64,000 nucleotides of DNA from Dipylidium caninum (Eukaryota > Platyhelminthes > Cestoda > Cyclophyllidea > Dipylidiidae): NCBI GenBank assembly GCA_017562135.1, contig QEYB01001249.1:124001-188000 (forward strand), read 5' to 3'. Below, in pieces: positions 38,601 through 49,212 of the stretch. Both the position numbers and the translations under genes were made by a program. The stretch's first letter is position 1. The number at the start of each line of letters is the position of its first letter. The notes beneath the pieces were generated by a model, which saw nothing but the letters and a program-made list of their open reading frames with translations, searched no databases and had not been told where the DNA came from.

Positions 38601-38727
38601 CAAACGCAAGAAACTCACTTCGTGAATAGCAACAGCACAACTGTAACCCGCCAGTTCCATCAGTTGGTCGACGGAGAAGGCGTACTCGGTGAAGAGTTCC
38701 TCGTCTATTTTCTGAGCTTCTTCTTGG
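32667..38727 (-). CDS. NAXE: NAD(P)H-hydrate epimerase (first coding exon not found)
   Basis: NAXE epimerises R- and S-forms of hydrated NAD(P)H so that the partner dehydratase can repair them; it usually acts in mitochondria and cytosol. Exons in reading order: 38619-38727, 37464-37574, 36716-36829, 33132-33280, 32886-33002, 32667-32794 (TAG). All phases agree. Conserved blocks in order: [46 protein letters not shown] (the nucleotide-binding loop of YjeF_N domains), [39 protein letters not shown] and GGRFVPP. About 241 residues are seen, covering the whole domain. The exon at 38727 starts with one base of a split codon, so an upstream exon with the start codon and probably a targeting peptide is missing. 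Exon 33132-33280 has one C too many in a C7 run (33211-33217 on +). The 3.4 kb intron 33281-36715 carries one arm of a large inverted repeat. Confidence 0.93.
34807..34822 (+). repeat. G16 homopolymer in the NAXE intron
   Basis: Sixteen consecutive G on + (C on the NAXE transcript) lie in the 3.4 kb intron. The + strand could form a G-quadruplex. Its true length is uncertain. Confidence 0.85.
35583..36541 (+). repeat. Large inverted repeat, arm A (in NAXE intron)
   Basis: About 960 bp repeated in opposite orientation at 39906-40874. Few mismatches are seen by eye, with some small indels: arm B carries about 16 bp (TGGTGAGGATAATTTG) absent from A, and the arms differ near 36025-36050. Internally it has short GTCACT and GACGAA/GAGTAG repeats and a TCCG run. 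It lies within the NAXE intron between exons 36716-36829 and 33132-33280. The open frames shared by both arms are proline/serine or arginine/lysine low-complexity and are not called as genes. No transposase, clear terminal motif or target-site duplication was seen. Confidence 0.92.
38383..38398. promoter_or_regulatory. GTCAC-N6-GTGAC dyad, copy 4
   Basis: Here the dyad is extended to CTGTCAC-GTATGT-GTGACAG, with 7 bp perfect arms. It lies in the first recognised NAXE intron (37575-38618), which otherwise shows nothing recognisable. Confidence 0.4.
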
Positions 38728-38976
38728 CTGGTAGGGAAAACACGGAAGAGGAGGTGAGACTTTGAGGGGTTAAAAAAGTGCCTATTACATTAAAAATAAA
38801 GTGACAGTGATGAAGACGGCGGCTGCGGGAAGAGAGAAGGAATGACAAGGAGACGTCTAAAACCTAATGAAGGCCTGGTTTCACCGCTTATCGCAAAAAA
38901 AGTTACAAAAGTAGAGGAAAGGGGAAAGGAGGAGAGACATCGTGCCCGAAGGTGATTTGATTAAATTTACGGAGGT

Positions 38977-39647
38977 TTAGTGGAAAGAATCATGGGAGGT
39001 GGTATTTGAACACAAAATTCCCCATTGGCAAAACCTTAGCGGAGATGAGACGGAGCACGACAAGAATTGAGAAGTAGAAGTTAGCACGGAAAAAAACGTG
39101 ACTTTGATGTCGGGAGAAGGGGAAGACGAGAATCGAACGGCTGCCCTGCCAGGACAATGCGAGGCGAGGTGCGACGAAATAAGGACGAAGAGGGAAGTAT
39201 GCCATCCTTTTGGGCGAGTTTTGATGAAATCTACCAGAACGGTGGAGAGCAGCCAGACGAGGGTCTGGTAAGCATCACTGTGAAAAGCGGATGCAGAATG
39301 TGAGGCGGCGTACGCGCCGAGGTGCGGACAGGCCCCGAGGTTGGGAAGAGGATCAGCTGAATCGGAAGTGGTAAGCCTGGTTGAAAAGTCTGTCCGAGCG
39401 CATCGTCCATTGTTAGGGGGCAACAATAAAAAAGGGTACAATGCAACACCTTAACCCACATGCTTCGCCCCGTCCCCACCACCCAACGCAGGGCCGCGTC
39501 CTCGAGCTGCATCGCGCATCAGCTCCTCTACACTTTTCTAACAGTTGTGGCGATGATATGAGGCTGGCAACAATGTACTCACTTCACTCGATACAATGGT
39601 CGAGGAGGCGTTGAAGAAGGGGATGAGAGAGACATCCACCCGGTTGG
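38977..39647 (-). CDS. Uncharacterised exons upstream of NAXE
   Basis: Three consecutive minus-strand segments splice in phase: 39583-39647, 39456-39525 and 39356 downward, across introns of 57 and 99 bp with GT-AG ends. The product contains VSLIPFFNASSTIVSSEE, then a glycine-rich stretch, then NLGACPHLGAYAA and a hydrophobic run, YQTLVWLLSTVLVDFIKT. The last segment stays open to a TAA at 38977-38979. It also has a phase-2 donor at 39034-39035 that would join in frame to the first recognised NAXE exon. So these may be 5' exons of the NAXE transcript or the end of a separate upstream gene. No family is recognised. The phase agreement makes chance less likely, but transcript evidence is absent. 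Confidence 0.35.
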
Positions 39648-39905
39648 CTGTTCCATTGACCAAAGAGAAATCAAGGCAGAACATTAAAACATTTCTCAAC
39701 GTTATTTCCTTGGATAATGTGAAACTTAAGGCTAAAATAACACACGGACAACCCGGTGCAGGAGGCTGCGGGAGGCGGAAGAAGGGAGAAGTGAAATCAT
39801 CCTCATAAAAAGGTATTAATCGCCCGCCAAGGCAACAATCGACATCGAAATTTTGGGTAGATACACTTTTACGAAGGCACGGAAAGGTTCCACTCCATCC
39901 CACGC

Positions 39906-40874
39906 CATCGCGCAGCGATCACATCCACGAGACGAAGTTGCCGCCGATTTTACGTGTGCCGATGACAGGACCGAGGTAGTGTGATTCCACAGACCACACG
40001 ACCACCCTCATCAGCCTGAGTCAAACGGTGGGCGGACGACGGTCGCATTCGAGTCCTCGATAGACGTGGACAAGACGAATTCATTGAGGAAATCGAAGTC
40101 GTGGTAGTGGAGAGAATTCAACGACCACAAAGAAGACGACTCGACAGGGAGAGGAGGGAAGGAGAGAGGGAGGGAGGGAGGAAGGGAGAGGAATGAAGGG
40201 GTAGGGAGATGGGGGGGGGAGAGTGTTGGGAGATCTGTGCCAAAGACCTCCTTCTTCGTGCATACGGTGAATGTGTCAACGTTGGTTTCGGGTGGACGCG
40301 GAGACTGCCATCCACCGGACAGACGGACGGACGGACGGACGGGAGTCGTCACAGTCAGTAGGAGTAGCTCGAAGATCCGCAACGAGGGGAGCGGAGGCGA
40401 GGCAGGAGACGGTGAGTGGACGAGGCAGGCGGTGGGAGAAGTAAAGGCGAAACCAATCGCAGCGAAGTGGACGATTGGTGGCCAACCGAGACGGCGACCA
40501 CAAATGCCCCTCTTCATTTTCTTCGTCTTCGTCTTCGTCCTCGTCGTCCTCTCCTCCACCCTCCTCCTACTCCTACTCCTACTCCTCTCCCCCTCCCCAC
40601 GCCCCTCACTGTCTCATCCACCTCATCACCCTCGCAGCAACAGTTGACACGAGGCAGTGGCAGTGACAGTGACAGTTGACACCAGCCGTGCCTCTGGTGG
40701 ATCACCCTGAGGTGGAGGTAGAGCGGGTGTGGGCCTTCGATGCTTCTCGAGGACCGAGGAGGAGCCTCCAATGTAATCGTCAAATTATCCTCACCACAAT
40801 CTGCCTCTCTGCTCCTCATCTCCGTCAGCTGGCCTAGATCGAGTGTGCGGTTCAAAGGTTGAAATTTTAAAATG
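39906..40874 (-). repeat. Large inverted repeat, arm B
   Basis: This is the reverse-complement partner of 35583-36541; the inner ends are 3,364 bp apart. The interval between the arms contains the three 5'-most recognised NAXE exons and the uncharacterised exons at 38977-39647. In transcript orientation arm B lies upstream of NAXE and contains several CCAAT/ATTGG words, so it could be promoter or intron sequence copied into the NAXE gene, or the reverse. The direction of copying cannot be told from one genome. Confidence 0.92.
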
Positions 40875-41839
40875 ATTAAAGAGAATGGAGGAGAAGGTGG
40901 CCAAAGCGCTTTCTTTTCCACTAATTCCCCAAAAGGGGAGAGTAGGCTCGGCTTTGAATTAAAAAAAGTGTCAACCATTCTCAGTCACCCCTTCCCTCGA
41001 CCGCCACCGCCGCGCAACACCACTGCCCATTACCCCGGGACAAGAAGCGGCTTTTTTGAAAAGAATTAAATGACGGGTTATGTGCCTTTCCAACAAGTAA
41101 AAGAGCAGAGTGATTTCCAAAAGGAAGAAGTCTACTCCCATTGTAAAAAGTCAATTTCCAGTAAACAAAATAATCGTTATGGTAGCACAAGTGATAATGA
41201 TATTTCTCCTCACTCCATCAGTGTGTTTTATGGTCTGAGAAGCCTTTTTTAACATTGGCGCAGGGGACAGATTATAAGGACAGGTGGAAGAGAGTGAAAA
41301 TAAGAAAATGAGATACAAAAAGAGGCTGAGGAGGTCTAGGTAAACAGGCTCTTAGAGTAGCTCGAAAAACTAGGCACCTTTTTGAGTGGTTTGAGTAGGG
41401 CTGCTCTCCGCGGTCCGGAGGTGGAAGATGAGCAAACATTTAACCATGTGCTGCATCATATTTAACCCGGTCAGTGTACTTTTGTGCGTGGATTCAATGG
41501 AACGGGCAAACCGGCTATGGTAACTTTAACCAGTAACTATTTTTATGATCGTGAATAAAAATTCACCATATACGCACACAAAGCCGGTAATATTAGATGG
41601 CTTTTGAGGTGTGATTGATAAAATCAATCGAGGTGTTTAGATATGTCGTAATAGCCGATGCTGAACAAAGTGATTTTGAGAAACATACGAAAAAAACTAA
41701 GAAAATTTCAAGCGGTATTACTGACTGCTAAGGGAGTAGGTTGAAGTCACCCTAGGATTTGCCGAAAGGAGGGGATCGGAGGTGGAAAGAATGTTACAAA
41801 TAAATGTGAAAAACGGTGACGGGAAAAGGAGTAACAAAC

Positions 41840-42282
41840 CTCACAAAAGCACCAGTCACCTCTCCACTGGGCACACGGACACCACTTAGCAGCGATGAGG
41901 GCAGCCCTTGTCTAGCGAAAAAGGGCACAAATTTCATTTTGGCCCCGGCTTGAAAAATGATGGCCATAGGATCGGAGACTGTGGAGGACTTGCGTGTGGA
42001 ACTCGCCATGGTGGACAAAGAACCGCCAAATGAATATACCTCCTCGGTGGTGGGCAATGATGCCGCCAGTGCATTCGAAAATGACAAGGGTGAAGCAATA
42101 TCTGTCGCTGCTGCTGCCGCCGCAGCATCATTGTAGACCGCACCAGAAAGTGTCGATCCGGGGTCCCTCAAAACACCGGCGTACGAGTAACTCTTACGCA
42201 CGGGAGACGAGGTCTGAGAATCTGCCGACCGGAGGATACGTTGTTGCTTCTCCCAGGGCACAACCAAATCCGTCTCATCCAT
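41840..42282 (-). CDS. Hypothetical exon, alanine/serine-rich protein
   Basis: A minus-strand frame starts at ATG 42282 (MDETDLVVPWEKQQRILR) and runs about 147 codons to possible donors at 41840 (AG|GTTTGT) or about 41858 (GAG|GTGACT). The middle has a seven-alanine run; the end reads KFVPFFARQGLPSSLLSGVR. I do not recognise the family. It could be the first exon of the same gene as 38977-39647, but no phase-consistent connecting exon was found in 40875-41839. Low confidence reflects the lack of a conserved domain. Confidence 0.35.
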
Positions 42283-45082
42283 TAGTATTTGTGAGGGTGG
42301 ATCGAGGAAAACCGATATGGACCTATCTTCACCCCTCGCCAATTGGCCAGTGACAACGAACAAATGGAAGGGGAGAGGGTGTGTGATTGGCTTAAGTTAG
42401 ATGAATGATAGAAGAGATGGGGAAAAGGACGTTCATTAAGCATGTACTGAAAAAACAACCAAAATTATAAGGGAATAACGAGAAGTGAGAGAAGGCGGTC
42501 TTCCGCAGAGTGCATAAGAGAATAGCCAAAGGTACGTGATGGAAAGAGAAATAAATGAATTCTTTCCAACTCGATGTGCCTTCTTAGAGGCACGACTCCA
42601 TGAGGAAGATAAGCTACTGATGACAACCATTGACATATTTAGTAGGCAAAGGGATGAGAAAAATTAGGGCAAGGAGAAACCTTGAAACTGGAACTCACGC
42701 GAGGTATTTAACGCTGGTTGGCATGATGCGGATGAAACGGAGAGTGGAATTTACGAGCGACTGTGAGACACGTGTGATAAGAGCGATTGTCTATACATAC
42801 AAGAAAAATAATAAGCGATGTGCAGAGCCTTCGTTGGGTGTCAGACGAGTGGAATAAAAAGAGCCTTAATTAAGCAGAGTGAGGGATAAATATCCAGGAC
42901 TTAAAGGAGTTCCGGAAGTCAGAAATGAATTTTGACTATGTGTAGCATCAAGATTTTGGGAAACTAGTGAGAATAAAATGTAAATACATTGTGTATAGCA
43001 CGAAATCGCTAGGATACTACAGTAAATCGCAAAAAGATTCTAAGAAAATGTAGGTAAAAGGATAAAACAAGGGAGAATCAAAACCACCCGGCTGTAATGT
43101 GTATGGTACGCTCGAAAAGTAGTTGGTGGCGAAGATAACTAAAATAAACTAGAGTACATCTATTCGATATGTAAAACGTTTAGCTCGATATAGTTAACCG
43201 AAAGTAGGTAACATCATAATGAAAGTGGGGAAGGAGATAAATGTTTACAGCAGCAATTATAGGCTGTCGGGTAGCCTGAGAAATACTAAGGGTGCAACTA
43301 TTGGAACCCCATGGATGTCAGCATTGTGAAAAGCGCGCTCATTGTGGTTGAAGCGGTAGGGGAGGCATATAAGCTAGTCCGGACCAGGTAGCAATTAACA
43401 TTAGACCCAGTCACAAGTGTGAGCTATGGGTCAGCGGATACAAGTACACATTCAAGAGAAAAAAATAATTTAACGGCCTTTGGACTCCGATTTAAACATT
43501 AATTTCCAAAAAAAAATATTTGATTTAGAGATTGCGTATACTGTTTAAAATCACTAATAATTCGAGCTTTCCAAAGTAAAAAACTTTTCCAGAGTCGAAC
43601 CCCTAACAGAGTGATCTTGTATTAGTGGCCTACACTTCTCAAAATTCAAGACGTGACTCAATCAAAATGGTACGCGACCATCATACAATGACCTCGTAAA
43701 TTAAACACCGAGTTATGTCACAGTTTATACAAACAATTAAATTAGTATTTTAAGTGCCTCATTTTTTCAATATAACACTTTAATAAAGGCAATTTTTACT
43801 CTTATCTTCATCTGCCTCAAATCTTGCTACTTTAGTAAGGCCGTTTCAGAGGTTAATACACACCACATGCCCACTGTGCATTCCCACAACTCAAAGAAGT
43901 TCGTGCGAGAACATTTCTGCGAATCGCTCGCACCACTTTAAGTTTGTTAATTGCAGCATCTGGATTTAAATTATTTGTGCGCTTAAGCTCAGTTAGGCTT
44001 TTAGTAGTTTTTTTACTTAATTCATTGCCCCTTGTCCACTAATCATTCCTGCTCATGATTCTCTATTTTCTATCAACCTAATCAATCCCTTACCCAATTC
44101 CGATTGCAGAACCAACTCAGGTAGAAATGGTTGTAGGCATGCACACTCAGGAAGTCATGAATACGCAGAGCACCGACATGAAATGCGGAGGACTTAAGAA
44201 CGACGTCTCGCAGACGCTACTCGAAGGAACGAGATAGAAAATAAGCACACCTTTTGGTTCGAAGTCATCCCTAGACTCGTCCGCAATCCACTGCAAACCG
44301 GCATTTGTGTCTGGTGTCGCCAGGACGCCTAAACATTTAATGAAGTTGTACTTGATTCACTGCGTCCCAAATATGTTTACAATTATCTAAATAATCCTTG
44401 TCGTATACAAGGTCTCTCTTCGGCCGCCCGCGAGTAAGACTACATCAGGATGCAGCCGCATCACACGGCTACAAGTATTACATCTAATAAGTGGCGTTTA
44501 AAAGGACATTTCATATCAGAAGCATAACACAATGACGCCATATACTTACTTTACACGACCTATCAAATTCTTACGTCGTTAAAAGAAATCGAGTCTTCTC
44601 GTCTTCTGGCGAACAACGCCCATTTGGAAATGTCGCATTAGCAAGCCGTAATGAAGAAGAGGATAGTTACAGCACCCCATCCACAGGAATTTGTGGTGGC
44701 TGAGAGATGAGTCAAAAAGCAGGGCAACAGAAGCCATAAACGAAAGGACTACCAATTGACAAACGTCTATCGGGAAGAAGTCAATTAATTCTATTTTACT
44801 TCTCTTGCGAACTGTAAACAGAGAAGACATGATATACGAGAAATAGATAAGAGTTAAATAGATCATTATCACGATTGATGGGCTGACGTAAATGCAAAAC
44901 ACGAGGTGTGAAGTAAGGAGAGAAGGACGGAGTGGGATTCGGGGAGATGTTCAACCAGTTAGTCAAATAGATGTTAAATAGATCATTATCACGATTGATG
45001 GGCTGACGTAAATGCAAAACACGAGGTGTGAAGTAAGGAGAGAAGGACGGAGTGGGATTCGGGGAGATGTTCAACCAGTTAG
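42283..45082. other. Intergenic region between the hypothetical exon and RIC8
   Basis: This 2.8 kb is AT-rich with no conserved coding segment on either strand. It includes the start of the RIC8 3' duplication (44853-45086). A TCGAACCCC word near 43597 superficially resembles a tRNA B box, but no cloverleaf was found. Confidence 0.5.
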
Positions 45083-45086
45083 TCAA
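44853..45086. repeat. 114 bp perfect duplication (period 120 bp) over the RIC8 stop codon
   Basis: 44853-44966 is repeated exactly at 44973-45086. The right-hand copy includes the RIC8 TGA (45083-45085) and the start of its 3' untranslated region; the left-hand copy lies further into the 3' region. A minus-strand frame running through both units gives a repeated peptide but is a by-product of the repeat. Confidence 0.92.
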
Positions 45087-48000
45087 TCCGATTCTTCGCC
45101 CTCTTCCTCCTTACCTGCCCTGTCGGGAATGTTCTGCACTAATTCCAAGACGTGTTCTGCTGGTCTAACACGTCCGTCTTCTCCCACGACACCAGGCTGA
45201 ATTAGGCCACTTCTACAAGGCAACAAGGAACCTGACGTTTATAGATTGTCCGAATCTCCACAGTCAATCAATACACTTATGTGACAGGAAATGACAATGA
45301 GGTACAGCATTACCTGAACCGCTTTTAGTCACATTTAAATATGGCTGACCTTTGAAGTTCGTCGATCTTTTTGACTAGTTGCATAGCCTCGTATTCCTTC
45401 TGCTCTTCAGTGAGACCCTCCATCGGATTGCGACGTGGCGGTTCGACGCGACCTGTCACAAGATTCACTTGGTCCTTCAATTCTCGATAGTCCTCCGTTT
45501 CGGAGTCCGAAGAAGCCGAGGAGTAGTTCGTATCGCTACGTCGATCCCCCGAGACTGCCATGAGGCCATGGCGTGAGAGGAAGCCCACGAAATTCCCAAA
45601 ACCCGAGTATTTAACCGCACGATCAACTGCAGGAGACGAAAAGTCAAGGAGAAAGCGGAAAAAGGGTTTCTCAGAAGAGGTTACGAGTTAGCCCAATCAA
45701 AGTCCATGTGCATACTAATTCGACAGGCAAAAGAGGTTCGAAGTGAAGCGTCGATATAAAAGTGAACCTAAATTATAAATGTTCATTCAAAAAGAGCTCT
45801 AAAATAGGCGAATTCGATTCACAAGCCGAAAGAATTGAAAGAGTGTGAGTAAATAGAAGGACAGAGATTATGAGATAAACGGGGGATGGTCATAAACTCA
45901 CCCTTCTCCTTGCATAAGATGAAAATTAGCAGAGCAGCAGCCTCGGCGGTACCGTCGTCAACTTTCCCGCGTGCGGTTAATCTACTGCACAGTCTGAAGA
46001 TAGAAAGTGGAGATTAAGGGATGTGCCATGCGGAGAATGAGCACTACAATGTGCAACGGTGTCGACTCACCGATTGCGAAGGGAGCTACCCGCCTCGGGC
46101 AGACGTATGACATCCGCACCCAGATGTGGAAGGATCTGAGGGGATGGGGGAGAACATCGGTCAGCCCACCAGCCAGTCAGTCAAACACACGCAACTGGGA
46201 TCACAGTGCGCACCTACCTGCAAACGGAAGTATTTACGGATTGTGCGAACAACTTTCGAAGAGGTGGCCATCACAGTGAGGATAGGTGAGAGCAACTGAG
46301 CTGAGCGAGATGGTGATTTGTCATCCTAATTGACAGTTTGATGGGGAAAAAAGGGAAAGAAGATAAGTTATGAAAGAGGGGTGAATAATGGGATCAAGGG
46401 GTGGAGAGAACAGCCGCAATAAAGGCAAAAGTCAGTCAAAAATCTAACAAAATCTAGAAGGCAAAAGAATTGACGGCAAAAAGAGGTTACAAATCACACC
46501 AAAAGCGCCCGAAACCAAGCGGCAAAGTGGGGACTTCGATTCATGAGCAGTGAAATACTGCAGTGGCGATAAGAGGCGTAGCAGAAAGCATTAGACATGG
46601 TGATTGCTAGTCTGGTTGAGCGACGGGTGGATAAAAGAAACGGATAGTGATGTGGTTGCCCAAACACACAACACGAGTTGAGGTCGAAATTGTGAGGGGA
46701 CATTGAAAACACACAGCACACGACGCGACGTATCGTTCAAAATTGTGAGACTAGCACACAGTGAAGTTCAACTGCCGCGTGAGATTATCGCGGAGGACAA
46801 CATTATTCCAAAGAGAAGAAGGGATGAAGACAACAGTGCCAATTGCTCAAATACGCTGAGATAAATGGAGGACTTTGAATAGGGCAATTGGATAGGATTC
46901 GAATAGGAATCGTGTACACTGTGGCGAATTAAACCAAATTGGTGTCTCAGGCCTTCTACACAAGCTGATTTTCAATGGGAGGGGGGAACGAACCTCATCT
47001 AATTGATATGTGAGGAATTCCACGAGAATTGAAAGGGCTTGAGTTACGTGGGGATCGGCATGCAAGTCGTCCGATTCCAGCGAGACTTCGCCGATAGCCG
47101 GTGGGAAGAGCAGCTCAACATAGCAATTAGTTGGAATTGAAGTTAAAAAGTTAACTGAATGACTGGAAGAAAATATAATAAAAATAAACAGTCCTACCTG
47201 ACAAGGTCCATCTGACGCTCCTTAGGCTTCACGGGCCTCACAAGCAATTCACGAATAATGACAGTAAGATTACGATAAGTGGATTCATAAAGATTCTAGA
47301 GAGGAGGAAGGAAGCAAGCAGAGAAGACATGGTCAATTGGGACATAATTTCAACCTACCTGGTCATAATCTCGTTCTTTCTTAGCGTAGCTCAAATTAAA
47401 AAGTATTTTTAACGTTTCTATGGTGATCTCGAACATCTGAGTAGGGGTGGAGAAATCAGCAACGAGTGCACGACGGAGCAAGTGTATGAAAATGTCCGAC
47501 TCGAAGTATGAGGTAAGGATATCAAGGCGAGCAGCTGAATCCAAAGCGGAGCAAAGGAAAAGCACTTTCAGATCAAAGAACAAAACCTGATAGTTATGGG
47601 TATCCTTCGATGGCGCTTCACAACGCTTGAGTAAGATGTCGAAACAATGATTCTTTCTGATCAATAAGGGGAAATGTAAAAGGTAATAGGCAATCGTTAA
47701 GAAACTGTTTAATTAAAAACACAAAACAAGTATTAAATTGTAAGATATTTCAGTCGGTAAGGCTGAAGAAGTAGGAATGATAACTTAATGTCCAGTGCAT
47801 CTAACACAATGGATGATTAATAAATCTGCAAGGTAAACGGAGAAAAGATAAGAGTAAGCATACCTCAAGTAGTGAATAACATTAGGAGTTTTAAAGATGA
47901 CATTTGAAAGACATTTCAGAGCTACAACAATACTTTCTGGCGGACGGTTAACTGGATCAATTTCAATTGCCCCTTCACGAAGAAGTAGCGCGAGCATATC

Positions 48001-48351
48001 CTCCGCTGCCAGAAGCTTTTGAAAATCTGGATCGCGGCTCAAAATGAGTAAGCAGAAGAGAGCATCACGATTGTTGCGGTCTGAGGAATTTTTCAAGAAG
48101 GCTGTGCATTCGGCAAACACTTTCTTTAATACAATGTAAGGAGAAAATATCAAAAAATAGATAAAAAACAGGAAGCAAACAACGGAAATTCACAAATTGA
48201 CAAGTGGATAAAAATAGATAGCACAACGAAACCACTTACTCTTTTGCAATCCGCCGGCAGGTTAGCAATGTCAAAATTATGTTCATTCTAAAGTAATCGA
48301 AGGAAAACACAATACCTGCTTCTTGAATTCAGCAAAAACAGAAGAATGCAT
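45083..48351 (-). CDS. RIC8: Synembryn (RIC8), G-alpha chaperone and exchange factor
   Basis: RIC8 proteins fold nascent G-alpha subunits and promote their nucleotide exchange in the cytosol and at the cortex. Eleven exons in reading order: 48316-48351, 48240-48287, 47864-48123, 47359-47656, 47198-47295, 46994-47162, 46218-46295, 46071-46135, 45902-45993, 45350-45626, 45083-45212. Every splice phase agrees with no correction, giving about 516 residues against ~530 in vertebrates. The fold is armadillo-like helical repeats. Diagnostic blocks are LLILSRDPDFQKLL, DLKVLFLCSALDSAARLD, ETLKILFNLSYAKKERD, and the C-terminal VTGRVEPPRRNPMEGLTEEQ followed by LIQPGVVGEDGRV. The start is the first in-frame ATG, giving a short N-terminus. 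It is divergent from the tetraspanin gene, 861 bp away. Intact coding here contrasts with frame breaks in neighbours. Confidence 0.95.
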
Positions 48352-49212
48352 TGGTGGCCTTCCCGCCAGGCTTAAAGACTATTGGTAAATAGGATATTAG
48401 GCAAAAGCCGCCATTGTAAAGAAATTTGAACAAAATATTTGAGAATAAAATTGCTACGCAATCGTTCTTTGTCAAGCTTTTACATCCCTAGCAACCAAAT
48501 TGTTAAAAAATGTCTTCCAACATAAAAAAATATTTAAAACTTTTAAAGATTTGGATTTTAAAAAAGTGTAAAATTATAGTACAATAAGTACTATATAGAA
48601 AAAGTATTTTTTGGCCAAAAAACCTGCTAGGTCAATTGTGTTTTTCTTTTTCATTTTTCATCTCTATAAATTATACGAATTCGAATTCGTTTCACTTCAC
48701 TATCCATATGTTCTTAATACTACAACTAGTTATCAATCATAACATTCAACATTGACATGTCAATAGTTGTTGGTGTCGTTAATCGCAACGCGAAAGTTGT
48801 TTGTCGAATGAAATTACACCCTCAATTTCACTAACTGTTCACGCAATTAAAAAAAAAATTCTCGTGTGCTCTGTGTAACAGAATGAATACGTACAGTTGA
48901 GCTTAAAAGGCTGATTGTTTTCTAATTTTTTATATAAAAAAATCAACTGGTGATGCATGTGGTAATGTCATTATTATCGCATATGGGTTTTTCTATTTTT
49001 TCATATTAATAAGATTATTTTTCAATTTTAACCAGTTGCCGCCTTAGTTTTTGCAAGATTCTTTATTGCTGAGAGTTTCGTTGCACATTAGGCTGTGCTG
49101 TTTGACCTTTTTTCCTCTCATTTCCTGGTAAAATCCTCATGCTTTTGACTGCTTTTCAAATTTTTTTTGTATATTCTTCTCTAGTTCTTGCACTTAAAAA
49201 GTGCTTTCTTTC
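48352..49212. other. Divergent promoter region of RIC8 and the tetraspanin
   Basis: These 861 bp separate two head-to-head start codons and are strongly AT-rich with several poly-A/T runs. No canonical TATA box was assigned to either gene. Shared promoter activity is an inference from the layout. Confidence 0.5.

Noticed and set aside
41467..41514. A linking exon between the orphan frame at 41840-42282 and the exons at 39583-39647
   Set aside because: Its start phase fits but its end phase does not match the next acceptor.
43560..43660. Possible tRNA gene around a TCGAACCCC word
   Set aside because: Only a partial B-box match on the minus strand; no acceptor stem or anticodon arm could be folded.
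44796..45086. Minus-strand frame with a repeated peptide
   Set aside because: It is produced by the 120 bp-period DNA duplication past the RIC8 stop codon and has no independent support.
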